A stretch of 64,000 nt of DNA, from the NCBI GenBank assembly GCA_017509255.1, contig JAFWQA010000007.1, forward strand, positions 62,001 through 126,000, written 5' to 3'. This DNA comes from Clostridia bacterium (GTDB taxonomy: Bacteria > Bacillota > Clostridia > Christensenellales > Aristaeellaceae). Each line of letters opens with the position of its first letter. Positions within the stretch are counted from its first letter, which is position 1. Position numbers and translations under genes: made by a program. Positions 40,727-49,260 of this stretch are shown here, piece after piece. A model generated the notes under the pieces. It ran no database searches. It worked only from the letters and a program-made list of their open reading frames with translations, and had not been told where the DNA came from.

Positions 40727-42481
40727 ATGAAGAGGTTATTGATCGGGAACGAGGCGGTGGCCTGGGGCCTGTACAACGGCGGGATCGGCCTGGTGAGCAG
40801 CTATCCGGGCACCCCCTCCACGGAAATCACGGAATTCCTGGCAAAGCACGACGATATCCATTCCGAATGGGCGCCCAATGAGAAGGTGGCCTGCGAGGTG
40901 GCCTTCGGGGCGAGCCTGGCGGGCATGCGCTCCGTGTGCGCGATGAAGCATGTGGGCCTGAACGTGGCGGCGGACCCGCTGTTCACGCTGAGCTATACCG
41001 GCGTGACCGGCGGCATGGTCATCTGCGTGGCGGACGACCCGGCCATGCATTCCAGCCAGAACGAGCAGGACTCCCGGCACTACGCCATCGCGGCCAAGGT
41101 GCCGATGCTGGAGCCGAGCGACAGCGCGGAGGCCTATGCCTTCGCGAAGTCCGCGTTTGAGCTGAGCGAGAGATTCGACACTCCCGTGCTGCTGCGCATG
41201 TGCACACGCATCGCGCACAGCCAGTGCACCGTGGAGATCGGAGAGCGGGAGAACGTTCCCATGAAGGAATATGTGAAGCAGCCCGCCAAGTACATCATGA
41301 TGCCCGGCTACGCCAAGAAGCGCCATCCAGTGGTGGAGGAGCGCACGCAGGCCCTGAAGGAGTTTTCCGAGAGCTGCATGTACAACCGCGTGGAGTACGC
41401 GGACAGCGGGATCGGCATCATCACCTCCGGCTGCAGCTATCTGTACGTGAAGGAAGCGCTGGGCGACAGCGTGAGCATCCTCAAGATCGGCATGCCCAAC
41501 CCGCTGCCGGAGAAGACGATCCGTGATTTCGCCGCGAAGGTGAAAAAGCTTTACGTCATTGAGGAGCTGGACCCCGTGATCGAGACGCAGGTGAAGGCCA
41601 TGGGCATTGAGTGCACAGGCAAGAGCCTCTTCAGCGCCATCGGCGAGTTCAGTCAGAAAACCGTCCGCGACGCCTTCCTGAAGGAAGGCATGGCCCTGAC
41701 GGATATCCCGGAGGCGCAGGGCGAAGCTCCTGCCGTGCCCGGACGTCCGCCGATGATGTGCGCGGGCTGCCCGCACAGGGGCATGTATTATACGCTGGTG
41801 AAGAACCGTATCTCCGTGCTGGGCGATATCGGCTGCTACACCCTGGGCGCCGTGGCGCCGCTGAACGCCCTGGACTCCACGCTGTGCATGGGCGCCAGCG
41901 TTTCCGGCATCCACGGCTTCAACGCCGCGCGCGGGAAGGAGACCGAAAAGAAGACCGTCGCCGTGATCGGCGATTCCACCTTCATGCACAGCGGCATGAC
42001 GGGGCTGGTCAACATCGCCTACAACGCGACCAACTCCACCGTGATCATCCTGGACAACTCCATCACCGGCATGACCGGGCACCAGCAGAACCCGACGACC
42101 GGCTACAACATCAAGGGCGACCCGGCCGCGAAGGTCGATCTGGAGGCGCTGTGCAGGGCACTGGGCATCAACCGCGTGCGCGTGGTGGATCCCTACGACC
42201 TGAAGCAGTGCGAGGAGGCCGTGCTGGAGGAACTGGCCGCGGAGGAGCCGAGCGTGATCATTTCCCGCAGGCCCTGCGTGCTGCTCAAGTATGTGAAGCC
42301 CAAGACGCCGCTGGCGGTGGACCGCGAAAAGTGCCGCAGCTGCAAAAAGTGCATGAAGATGGGCTGCCCGGCGATCAGCATGAAGGAAGGCAAGGCCCGG
42401 ATCGACAAGACGCTGTGCGTCGGCTGCGGCGTGTGTGAACAGCTGTGCGCGTTCGGCGCGATCGGAGGGACGGAGAAATGA
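40727..42481 (+). CDS. iorA: indolepyruvate:ferredoxin oxidoreductase, alpha subunit
   Basis: 584 residues. It oxidatively decarboxylates aryl pyruvates (from Trp, Phe, Tyr) to aryl-acetyl-CoA with ferredoxin as acceptor. The N-terminal pyrimidine-binding domain (SSYPGTPSTEITEFL, EVAFGASLAGMRS) is followed by the TPP domain with MCAGCPHRG, GDIGCYTLG and GDSTFMHSGMTGLVN plus ILDNSITGMTGHQQNP. Two 4Fe-4S sites end the protein: CRSCKKCMKMGCP and CVGCGVCEQLC. ATG 40727 has GGGAGAAGGA 6 nt upstream and is preferred to ATG 40709, which precedes that site. Overlaps iorB by 4 nt. Normal length. Confidence 0.95.
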   Translation: MKRLLIGNEAVAWGLYNGGIGLVSSYPGTPSTEITEFLAKHDDIHSEWAPNEKVACEVAFGASLAGMRSVCAMKHVGLNVAADPLFTLSYTGVTGGMVICVADDPAMHSSQNEQDSRHYAIAAKVPMLEPSDSAEAYAFAKSAFELSERFDTPVLLRMCTRIAHSQCTVEIGERENVPMKEYVKQPAKYIMMPGYAKKRHPVVEERTQALKEFSESCMYNRVEYADSGIGIITSGCSYLYVKEALGDSVSILKIGMPNPLPEKTIRDFAAKVKKLYVIEELDPVIETQVKAMGIECTGKSLFSAIGEFSQKTVRDAFLKEGMALTDIPEAQGEAPAVPGRPPMMCAGCPHRGMYYTLVKNRISVLGDIGCYTLGAVAPLNALDSTLCMGASVSGIHGFNAARGKETEKKTVAVIGDSTFMHSGMTGLVNIAYNATNSTVIILDNSITGMTGHQQNPTTGYNIKGDPAAKVDLEALCRALGINRVRVVDPYDLKQCEEAVLEELAAEEPSVIISRRPCVLLKYVKPKTPLAVDREKCRSCKKCMKMGCPAISMKEGKARIDKTLCVGCGVCEQLCAFGAIGGTEK

Positions 42482-43050
42482 AAACAGTAAGCATCATGAT
42501 CGTCGGTGTCGGCGGGCAGGGAAGCCTGCTGGCCAGCAAGCTGCTGGGCAACCTGCTGACGGACGAGGGCTATGACGTCAAGGTGAGCGAGGTCCACGGC
42601 ATGAGCCAGCGCGGCGGCAGCGTGGTGACCTATGTACGGTACGGCGACAGGGTGTATTCCCCCATCGTGACCGAAGGGGAATGCGACTACATTATCAGCT
42701 TTGAGAAGCTGGAGGCCGTACGCTACGCGAGCTGCCTGCGCAAGGGCGGCAAGATCATCGTGAACACGCAGGAGATCGACCCGATGCCCGTGATCACCGG
42801 CGCGGCGGAATATCCGTCGGACGTGCTGGAGACCCTGAAGAAGGACGGGTTCGACGTGGACGACTTTGACGCTCTGACGCCCGCCATGCAGGCCGGGAGC
42901 GCCAAGGCGGTCAACATCGTGCTGATGGGCCATTTCGCGAAGCATTCCGGCATCGCAAAGGAAAAATGGATCGCCGCCATGGAAAAGACGATCAATCCGA
43001 AGTTTCTGGAGATGAACCGGAAAGCCTTTGACCTGGGATACGGAGAATAA
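42478..43050 (+). CDS. iorB: indolepyruvate:ferredoxin oxidoreductase, beta subunit
   Basis: 190 residues. MIVGVGGQGSLLASKLLGNLL is the gamma-domain nucleotide/CoA fold found in 2-oxoacid oxidoreductases, and VSEVHGMSQRGGSVVTYVRYG is the family signature. Translated from ATG 42478, overlapping the iorA stop (ATGA), so the two subunits are made in equal amounts. Cytoplasmic, oxygen-sensitive complex with IorA. Confidence 0.95.
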   Translation: MKTVSIMIVGVGGQGSLLASKLLGNLLTDEGYDVKVSEVHGMSQRGGSVVTYVRYGDRVYSPIVTEGECDYIISFEKLEAVRYASCLRKGGKIIVNTQEIDPMPVITGAAEYPSDVLETLKKDGFDVDDFDALTPAMQAGSAKAVNIVLMGHFAKHSGIAKEKWIAAMEKTINPKFLEMNRKAFDLGYGE

Positions 43051-43105
43051 GGAATCAAACGGGGCAGACCATAAAACCGTTTAAAATCGATATGGGGGAA
43101 TGCGT

Positions 43106-44428
43106 ATGAAATACTTTCAGGAGAAAGCAGAAACCATGCCTCTGGAGGAGCTGAAGAAGCTTCAGGATGAAAAGCTCGTGAAGCAGGTGAAGCACGTATA
43201 CGAGAACGTGGCCTGCTACCGGGAAAAGATGGATGCCGCCGGCGTGAAGCCGGAGGACATTCACGGGACCGCGGACCTGCACAAGCTGCCTTTCCTGACC
43301 AAGGACGACCTGCGGGACAACTATCCCTGGGGAATGCTGGCGGTCTCCAAGGCGGACTGCGTCCGTATCCAGTCCACCTCCGGCACGACGGGGCGCCGCG
43401 TAGTCGCCTTCTACACCCAGAAGGACGTGGACATGTGGGAGGAATGCTGCGCGCGGGCGCTGGTGGCTGCCGGCGCGACCAATGAGGACGTGTGCCAGGT
43501 GGCTTACGGCTACGGCCTGTTTACCGGCGGCCCCGGCCTGAACGGCGGGAGCCACAAGCTGGGCTGCCTGACGCTGCCCATGTCCTCCGGCAATACCGAC
43601 CGGCAGATCCAGTTTATGCAGGACCTGGGCGCCACAGTGCTCTGCTGCACGCCCAGCTACGCCGCCTATCTCGGCGAGAGCATGCTGGAGCGGGGGATCG
43701 GCCCCGACGACAACCCCCTGAAGATGGGAATTTTCGGAGCGGAGCCCTGGACGGAGGAAATGCGGCAGGGAATAGAGAAAATATTAGGTATCAAAGCATA
43801 CGATATCTACGGCCTGACGGAGATCTCCGGCCCCGGCGTCGCTTTTGAGTGCGCCGAGCAGAAGGGCATGCACGTCAACGAGGATCACTTCATCGCGGAG
43901 ATCATCAACCCGGATACCGGCGAGGTCCTGCCGGACGGGAGCACCGGTGAGCTGGTGTTCACGAGCCTGGACAAGGAAGCCTTCCCGCTGCTGCGCTACC
44001 GTACGCGGGACATCTGCATCCTCAGCCGGAAAAAGTGCTCCTGCGGAAGGACCTTTATCCGCATGACCAAGCCCATGGGCCGCAGCGACGATATGCTGAT
44101 CATCCGCGGCGTGAACGTGTTCCCGAGCCAGATCGAGACCGTGCTGCTGAAGGAAGGCTACGCGCCCAACTATCAGATCGTTGTGGACCGCGTGAACAAC
44201 AGCGACACTTTCGACATCCTGGTGGAAATGAACGAGGAAATGTTCGCCGACACCGTGTCCGGCATGACCAAGAAGGAGAAGGAGCTGGCCGGCGCGATGA
44301 AGAGCATGCTGGGCATCAACCCGGCGATCCATCTGGTAGCCCCGCACTCCATCCAGCGCAGTGAGGGCAAGGCCGTGCGCGTGGTGGACAAGCGGAAGCT
44401 GCTGAGCGACTCACAGTGGAAGGGGTGA
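43106..44428 (+). CDS. paaK: phenylacetate-CoA ligase
   Basis: 440 residues. It activates phenylacetate or indole-acetate to the CoA ester using ATP. The P-loop reads QSTSGTTGRRVVAFYT; YDIYGLTEISGPGVAFEC and LLRYRTRDIC are typical of PaaK, and the C-terminus has GVNVFPSQIE and GKAVRVVDKR. In anaerobes with IorAB this enzyme can run in the ATP-forming direction, from aryl-acetyl-CoA to the free acid (established for some archaea, inferred here). ATG 43106 has GGGGGAA 6 nt upstream; ATG 43100 overlaps that site. Same operon as iorAB. Confidence 0.94.
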   Translation: MKYFQEKAETMPLEELKKLQDEKLVKQVKHVYENVACYREKMDAAGVKPEDIHGTADLHKLPFLTKDDLRDNYPWGMLAVSKADCVRIQSTSGTTGRRVVAFYTQKDVDMWEECCARALVAAGATNEDVCQVAYGYGLFTGGPGLNGGSHKLGCLTLPMSSGNTDRQIQFMQDLGATVLCCTPSYAAYLGESMLERGIGPDDNPLKMGIFGAEPWTEEMRQGIEKILGIKAYDIYGLTEISGPGVAFECAEQKGMHVNEDHFIAEIINPDTGEVLPDGSTGELVFTSLDKEAFPLLRYRTRDICILSRKKCSCGRTFIRMTKPMGRSDDMLIIRGVNVFPSQIETVLLKEGYAPNYQIVVDRVNNSDTFDILVEMNEEMFADTVSGMTKKEKELAGAMKSMLGINPAIHLVAPHSIQRSEGKAVRVVDKRKLLSDSQWKG

Positions 44429-44434
44429 CATTGA

Positions 44435-44866
44435 ATGGCACTGAATCAGATCTCCGTACTGGTGGACAACTCCCAGGGCATACTGGCGGGCGTCACCAAT
44501 GAGCTGGCCAACGCGGGCGTCAACCTGCGCGCGCTGTCCATCGCGGACACGGAACGCTTCGGCATTCTGAGGATGATCGTGAGCGACAACAAGCTGGCGA
44601 CCTCCGTGCTGCGGGCGAAGGGCCTCGTGGTCAAGGAGACCGAGGTTATCGGCGTGAAGATCGGCGATCAGCCCGGAAAGCTGGCGGAAGCGCTGACGGT
44701 GCTGAACCTGGCCGGGATCAATCTGGAATACCTGTACGCTTTCTGCGCCAGGACCCAGAAGCACGCTTACATGGTGATCCGGGTGGCGGACAATGACGCG
44801 GCCGAAAAGGCTCTGACCGCCGCGGGATTCCATATGATAGAGGACACGGATATCGCAAAGCTGTAA
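44435..44866 (+). CDS. tandem ACT-domain protein
   Basis: 143 residues made only of two ACT domains: LNQISVLVDNSQGILAGVTN (about 3-70) and VIGVKIGDQPGKLAEALTVL (about 71-140). ACT pairs bind amino acids at domain interfaces. It starts 6 nt after paaK and is a frequent companion of iorAB/paaK clusters, so it probably senses an aromatic amino acid for the operon's enzymes. No DNA-binding or catalytic part. Binding ligand is inferred. Confidence 0.88.
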   Translation: MALNQISVLVDNSQGILAGVTNELANAGVNLRALSIADTERFGILRMIVSDNKLATSVLRAKGLVVKETEVIGVKIGDQPGKLAEALTVLNLAGINLEYLYAFCARTQKHAYMVIRVADNDAAEKALTAAGFHMIEDTDIAKL

Positions 44867-44910
44867 AATTCCGGCACGGAGCCGGAAATGGGAGATCGGG
44901 AGGAATAGCC

Positions 44911-45798
44911 GTGAGGATCGGTGCGCTGGAAGCCGGCGGGACCAAAATGGTGATGGGGATCTTTGACGGGGAAGGGCAGTCGCTGGAGACGGAGACGATC
45001 CCCACCCGGGCTCCGGAAAAAACCGTGCCGGAGCTGATCGACTGGTTCCGCAGGGAGAAAATAGACGCCCTGGGGATCGGGACCTTCGGACCGGTCAACC
45101 TGAAAAAGGATTCACCCTCCTACGGGACGATCACGTCCACGCCGAAGGCCGGCTGGCGCGGCTATCCGCTGCTGACCATGCTGACGGACGCCCTGAACGT
45201 TCCGGCCGCGATCGACACGGACGTCAACGCGGCGGCCATTGCCGAATGCAGGATGGGCGCGGCGAAGGACTGCCGCAGCGCCGTCTATGTGACGGTGGGG
45301 ACCGGCATCGGCGCCGGGATCGTGGTCAACGGCGAGCCGGTGCACGGGCTGGTGCATCCGGAGGTCGGGCATATGCTCATGCGCCCGCATCCGCTGGACC
45401 CCATGCCCCAGGGCGTGTGTCCCTACCACGAAAGCTGCCTGGAGGGCCTTGCCTCCGGCCCGGCGCTGAGCAAGCGCGCGGGAAGGAGCGCCGAGGAGCT
45501 GCCGGACGGCGACCCGATCTTTACGCTGGAGGCCAATTATCTGGCCCAGATGTGCGTCAACCTGATCCTGACCGTGAGCCCGGAAAAGATCATGATCGGC
45601 GGCGGCGTCCTGCAGAGGAGCTTCATGCTGGACAGGATCCGCAAGATCACCGTGGAGCTGCTGGGCGGATACGTCCAGGCGCCGGAGGTCAACGCGCGGA
45701 TCGACCGCTACATCGTGCTTCCGAAGCTTTTCCCGATCAGCGGGCTGATCGGCGCCTATCTGCTGGGCAGGGAAGCGCTGACGGGGGAAAAAGAATAA
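44911..45798 (+). CDS. ROK-family sugar kinase (fructokinase-like)
   Basis: 295 residues from GTG 44911 (RBS CGGGAGGA). The ATP phosphate loop is GALEAGGTKM, catalytic Asp is in AIDTDVNAAA, and YVTVGTGIGAGIVVNG is the ROK signature. The zinc site is HPEVGHMLMRPHPLD with VCPYHESCLEGLASGPAL (His plus three Cys). This combination is typical of bacterial fructokinase ScrK/GmuE, which makes fructose 6-phosphate from fructose. No sugar transporter is adjacent. Fructose is the most likely substrate; mannose is possible. Confidence 0.85.
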   Translation: MRIGALEAGGTKMVMGIFDGEGQSLETETIPTRAPEKTVPELIDWFRREKIDALGIGTFGPVNLKKDSPSYGTITSTPKAGWRGYPLLTMLTDALNVPAAIDTDVNAAAIAECRMGAAKDCRSAVYVTVGTGIGAGIVVNGEPVHGLVHPEVGHMLMRPHPLDPMPQGVCPYHESCLEGLASGPALSKRAGRSAEELPDGDPIFTLEANYLAQMCVNLILTVSPEKIMIGGGVLQRSFMLDRIRKITVELLGGYVQAPEVNARIDRYIVLPKLFPISGLIGAYLLGREALTGEKE

Positions 45799-45802
45799 CA
45801 AA

Positions 45803-45833
45803 AACGTTCCGGCGGGTGCGCCGGAACGTTTTT
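45803..45833. terminator. bidirectional terminator
   Basis: Perfect 12-bp stem AACGTTCCGGCG / CGCCGGAACGTT with GGTG loop; T-tracts occur on both strands. Serves the kinase and the convergent 81-aa gene. Confidence 0.88.
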
Positions 45834-45844
45834 GTGTGGAAGCA

Positions 45845-46090
45845 TTATTTCTTGCCGAACAGGCTCTTGATCTTGTCCAGGAAGGATTTGCCCTGCTTGA
45901 TGGCATCGCCCGCTTCGCCGCCCAGCTTGGCGGTAACGCCGCTGACGATCTCGGCGATCTGGCCCGCGTCCACATCGATACCGAGCAGTTCTTTAATGGC
46001 ACCCGCGGGGTTGGAGGTGAACTTGCCGATCAGATCCTTGTTGCCGGTGAGCTTGGAAACGAGGTCGGAAATGATTTTCTGGATATCCAT
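45845..46090 (-). CDS. small helical protein of unknown function (81 aa)
   Basis: 81 residues, no signal peptide. Amphipathic helices (MDIQKIISDLVSKLTGN, AGAIKELLGIDVDAGQIAEI) and a basic end (SFLDKIKSLFGKK). RBS AAAGGAGG, strong promoter and terminator make it a well-expressed single gene. It is divergent from the histone-like gene, whose C-terminus is likewise Gly-Lys rich with G-G-K-L-G. I know no function for it. Confidence 0.75.
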   Translation of the reverse strand: MDIQKIISDLVSKLTGNKDLIGKFTSNPAGAIKELLGIDVDAGQIAEIVSGVTAKLGGEAGDAIKQGKSFLDKIKSLFGKK

Positions 46091-46138
46091 AACAAAAAAC
46101 CTCCTTTAAATATGAATCGGTACCCTTTAAACACAATA

Positions 46139-46167
46139 ATTATACCGCTGAAGGGCAGGAAATGCAA
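46139..46167 (-). promoter_or_regulatory. consensus promoter of the 81-aa gene
   Basis: Minus strand TTGCAT (46167-46162), 17-nt spacer, TATAAT (46144-46139), about 48 nt from the start codon. Confidence 0.75.
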
Positions 46168-46248
46168 GAAAGCGGAAGAAACTGTCTTTAAAAAAACACG
46201 AAAGAGGAGTAAAATAAATCAAAAAAGGAAAGAGGAGGATACGGGATC

Positions 46249-46977
46249 ATGGCAACAAAGAAAACGGACGAGAAAACCAAGAAGGCCGCAGCGGTAAAGA
46301 CGACCGCCGCCAAGAAGACGACGACCGCGGCAGCGAAGGCTACGGCTGCCGCCAAGAAGACGACGACCGCGGCCAAGAAGACCACGGCTGCCGCCGCCAA
46401 GAAGACGACGACCGCCGCCAAGACGACGGCTGCCGCCGCGAAGAAGACGACGACCGCGGCAAAGAAGACCACGGCTGCTGCCGCAAAGAAGACGACGACC
46501 GCCGCGAAGAAGACGACGACCGCCGCGAAGAAGACGGCGACCGCGGCCAAGAAGACGGCGACCGCCGCGAAGAAGACAACGACCGCCGCGAAGAAGACAA
46601 CAGCCGCGGCCAAGAAGACAACAGCCGCGGCCAAGAAGACGACGACCGCCGCGAAGAAGACAACAGCCGCAAAGAAGACGGAGACAGCGGCAAAGAAGAC
46701 CGCGACCGCCGCGAAAAAGACCGCGGTGAAGACGCCTGCCAACGCCAATACATCCATGAAGGTGACCGCGGCCGAGAAAAAGCTGGTGGAAGCCTATCGC
46801 GGATCCACATCCGACCTGAAGAAGACGGCCCTGAAGTTGCTGAAGGGTGAATATGACGAGAAGGTGGTCAAACTTCTCTCCGTGACGGGCGGGGACGTGT
46901 CCTCCGCCGGAAATCTGGTGGACGGGATCGGCGGAAAGCTGGGGGATCTCCTTGGCGGACTGCTTGGCGGGAAATAA
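46249..46977 (+). CDS. histone H1-like Lys/Ala/Thr-repeat protein
   Basis: 242 residues. Residues about 5-160 are low-complexity K-K-T-T-T-A-A repeats, highly basic, like the C-terminal tail of eukaryotic H1 and bacterial Hc1/AlgP-type nucleoid proteins. Residues about 165-242 are a small helical domain ([38 protein letters not shown]) ending [15 protein letters not shown]. It probably binds DNA or RNA electrostatically and compacts the nucleoid. RBS AAAGAGGAGG. Repeat DNA (AAGAAGACGACGACCGCC) allows length changes. A minus-strand reading of this region is only a shadow. Confidence 0.75.
   Translation: MATKKTDEKTKKAAAVKTTAAKKTTTAAAKATAAAKKTTTAAKKTTAAAAKKTTTAAKTTAAAAKKTTTAAKKTTAAAAKKTTTAAKKTTTAAKKTATAAKKTATAAKKTTTAAKKTTAAAKKTTAAAKKTTTAAKKTTAAKKTETAAKKTATAAKKTAVKTPANANTSMKVTAAEKKLVEAYRGSTSDLKKTALKLLKGEYDEKVVKLLSVTGGDVSSAGNLVDGIGGKLGDLLGGLLGGK
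46280..46735 (+). repeat. low-complexity KKTTTAA coding repeats
   Basis: Imperfect 21- to 24-nt units (AAGAAGACGACGACCGCC and variants) encode the basic tail of the histone-like protein. Confidence 0.85.
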
Positions 46978-46996
46978 GCCTGATAACATGAAAAGA

Positions 46997-47023
46997 ACGG
47001 GACGGCATAAGCCGCCCCGTTTT
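46997..47023. terminator. terminator between histone-like and Ig-like genes
   Basis: A 10-bp stem (ACGGGACGGC/GCCGCCCCGT, one mismatch) with ATAA loop, then TTT on plus. Serves the plus gene, and with G-U pairing the minus gene. Confidence 0.65.
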
Positions 47024-47040
47024 CTGTCGGGAGGGAAGGG

Positions 47041-48186
47041 TCAGCGCGCTGGCTGCATGGTTACGGTGACGTTTTCCGTAACGGTCAGCCTGAAGGTGGC
47101 CATACCCTGATGCCCGTATTCTCCGCCGTTGATGCTGTAGCCCCGGTTCAGATTCCCGGAGCTGCCGGCGATGACGGTGATGACCGTGCCGGACGGAACC
47201 TCGCCGGAAACGGCGTACTTCAGTCCGCCGCCGGTGAAGCGGCAGTTTTCGCAGGTGACGGAGAAGGTCTCGACTGAGACCGCCTCCTGCACGGGAGCCG
47301 CTTCCGCGGGAGAGGCCGTCCTGTCGACGAAGGCCTGGATAAAGGCGTCGGTCTTCAGATCATAAATGTAAAAGCCGCTGACGGCGTCATCCGGCGTGAT
47401 GCGGATGCCGTTGAGCGAGAAATAGGAAAGCGGGCCGTCTGCCGCAACGTAGAAGCTGGCCGGGCCCTCAAAGGTCAGGGTTTCGGCGGGCTCTTTTTCC
47501 GGACGCCCTCTTCTGTTCAGCAGGTAAAGGGACGCGCCTTCCGCGGTGACCGTGACCGGGCCGGTGAATTCCTCCTCCTCATCCGCGGGGATGGCTTCCG
47601 CGGCGGGGGACGCTTCCGCCTCAGGGGCCGGCTCCGCAGCGGGGACAGGCTCTGTCTCAGGCGCTGCCGGTTCCTGCGCGTCCCCGGGAACTTCCGGGAT
47701 AGCGGTGGGTTCGGGAACAGGCGTGGTTTCCGGGACCGCTGGGGCGGGCACGGAAGCCTGTTCCGGCGCCGGGGACGGCTCGGCGGTATCCCGTTTGACG
47801 GAGCCCATGCCGGAAATCAGGATGGTGACCGGATCGGAATCCACCTCCTGGCGGCCCTTGGTGATATGGCAGTAAAGGGTCCAGCCGTGCATTGCCTCCG
47901 GAACATTCTGCAGGGACAGATCCTTGCTGTTGGTTTTGGGGACCTTCAGATCCGGGAAGATCTCCCGGATATGCTTCGCGCTTGTCTTTTCCCCGGTGGC
48001 GGGGTCCACAAAATACCAGGTCAGGCCGCCGATGTTCTTGGCCCGGACGGAATAGGTCACCTTGCCGCCGGCCGTGACGGACACGGTTTCCGGCTGGGAA
48101 GTGATGACCGGGGCGGCGGCGAGGGAAACGGAGCAGCATCCCAGCAGCAGGCAGACCAGGAGAAGAATGGAAAGGATACGTTTCAT
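47041..48186 (-). CDS. secreted Ig-like protein with Pro/Ala/Glu linker
   Basis: 381 residues. Signal peptide (1-24; a CC pair at 17-18 is not a clear lipobox). An Ig-like domain (about 26-125: APVITSQPETVSVTAGGKVT, LTWYFVDPATGE, HGWTLYCHITKGRQE) is followed by a P/A/E linker (about 135-205) and a C-terminal beta domain (SLYLLNRRGRPEKE, YAVSGEVPSGTVITVIAG, RLTVTENVTVTMQPAR). No sorting signal. Ig-like folds typically mediate contact with polymers or other proteins. RBS GGGAGGT. Single-gene unit. Confidence 0.72.
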   Translation of the reverse strand: MKRILSILLLVCLLLGCCSVSLAAAPVITSQPETVSVTAGGKVTYSVRAKNIGGLTWYFVDPATGEKTSAKHIREIFPDLKVPKTNSKDLSLQNVPEAMHGWTLYCHITKGRQEVDSDPVTILISGMGSVKRDTAEPSPAPEQASVPAPAVPETTPVPEPTAIPEVPGDAQEPAAPETEPVPAAEPAPEAEASPAAEAIPADEEEEFTGPVTVTAEGASLYLLNRRGRPEKEPAETLTFEGPASFYVAADGPLSYFSLNGIRITPDDAVSGFYIYDLKTDAFIQAFVDRTASPAEAAPVQEAVSVETFSVTCENCRFTGGGLKYAVSGEVPSGTVITVIAGSSGNLNRGYSINGGEYGHQGMATFRLTVTENVTVTMQPAR

Positions 48187-48244
48187 GGTGATACCTCCCG
48201 TAATTCATCAATATGGTGAGCGCCGGCGGCGCACATGAGCGGGA

Positions 48245-49252
48245 TCAGATCTTTTTGCGAAGGCACAGGAGCCGGAGCATGACGGCCTCCACTGCGCCCT
48301 CCTGATTGAGGCGGCCCGATTTGATGGCGTATTCCGTATCAAAGCAGAGCTTGACGGCCCTTTTGGCCTGGCCGCCCGTGAACAGGGCCGCCTGGCGGAT
48401 GCACCTGTCCGCGGCGAAGGGAGGGATGCCGAGGGCGCCGCGGATGGCAGCGGGGGAAAGCTTTTCATACTGCATGATCTTGATATGCTGCAGCAGGCGG
48501 AACTGGCGCAGCAGCATGGCCAGGACAAAAACACGGTCCTCCCCGGAAAGCAGCACCTTGCGGAGCAGCTGGAACGCCCGCGCGTCCTGCCCGGAAACCA
48601 CCGCGTCCACCATGTCGAACACGGTGCATTCCGTGGAGGGCGTGGCGAGCAGCCTGACGTCCTCCGGAGATACGGAAGGCTCCTCCGGATGATAGGAGGC
48701 GATCTTCGAGATCTCCGCCAGGAGGCGGCTGGTGTCCGTGCCGACAGTAAAAATCAGGAAATCGGCGGTGCGCTGATCGCATTCGCGGCCCTGATCCCGG
48801 AAGGCGTTGGTGACAAATGTCGTCAGCTCCAGGTCCTTCATCGGGGCGAAGGTGACGACGCCGCCCAGCTTCCGGACAGTCGAGTACAGCTTTTTCCTGC
48901 CGTCCGGCTTGCGGGTGCAGTAGAAAAGCAGGATACAGGAGGAGGGAACGGAAGGAAGGTATTCTATCAGACGGTCGTCCGCCTCGGCGCGGCCCGTCAG
49001 AGCGGGATGATCCCGGACGATCACGAGCCGGCGGTCCGCCATGAGGGGGAGCGTTTCCGCCGCGGCGATCAGGGCATCCGTTTCCGGCGCGTCCAGAATG
49101 GCCTCGTTCAGCTCCTCCAGCCCCTCGGGAAGGAAGGCCGCGCGGAGCGCGCGGAGCGCATCCTGCTTGAGGTACTCTTCCTCTCCCTCAAAAAGCAGCA
49201 CCGGGGGAAGCTGCTTCTTTTCCAGAAGCTGTTTGTATTCTCTGCGTTCCAT
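48245..49252 (-). CDS. holA: DNA polymerase III subunit delta
   Basis: 335 residues, the usual length. VLLFEGEEEYLKQDALRAL and RRLVIVRDHP are family positions; DTSRLLAEISKIASYHPE and SGEDRVFVLAMLLRQFRLL match the AAA+ lid and collar domains. The delta subunit opens the sliding clamp in the clamp loader. The gene is directly downstream of comEC (8 nt), the common Firmicutes arrangement (comEC-holA). Often followed by rpsT, which is absent here. Confidence 0.9.
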   Translation of the reverse strand: MERREYKQLLEKKQLPPVLLFEGEEEYLKQDALRALRAAFLPEGLEELNEAILDAPETDALIAAAETLPLMADRRLVIVRDHPALTGRAEADDRLIEYLPSVPSSCILLFYCTRKPDGRKKLYSTVRKLGGVVTFAPMKDLELTTFVTNAFRDQGRECDQRTADFLIFTVGTDTSRLLAEISKIASYHPEEPSVSPEDVRLLATPSTECTVFDMVDAVVSGQDARAFQLLRKVLLSGEDRVFVLAMLLRQFRLLQHIKIMQYEKLSPAAIRGALGIPPFAADRCIRQAALFTGGQAKRAVKLCFDTEYAIKSGRLNQEGAVEAVMLRLLCLRKKI

Positions 49253-49260
49253 ACTGACAG

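Noticed and set aside
39074..45798. Bile acid or gut-specific operon including BaiN
   Set aside because: BaiN homologue at 357 is far away and its family is broad; the iorAB/paaK genes point to aromatic acids.
46188..46989. Minus-strand Phe/Ala/Val-rich membrane-like ORF
   Set aside because: Antisense of the KKTTTAA repeats; the plus frame has a ribosome binding site and a normal C-terminal domain.
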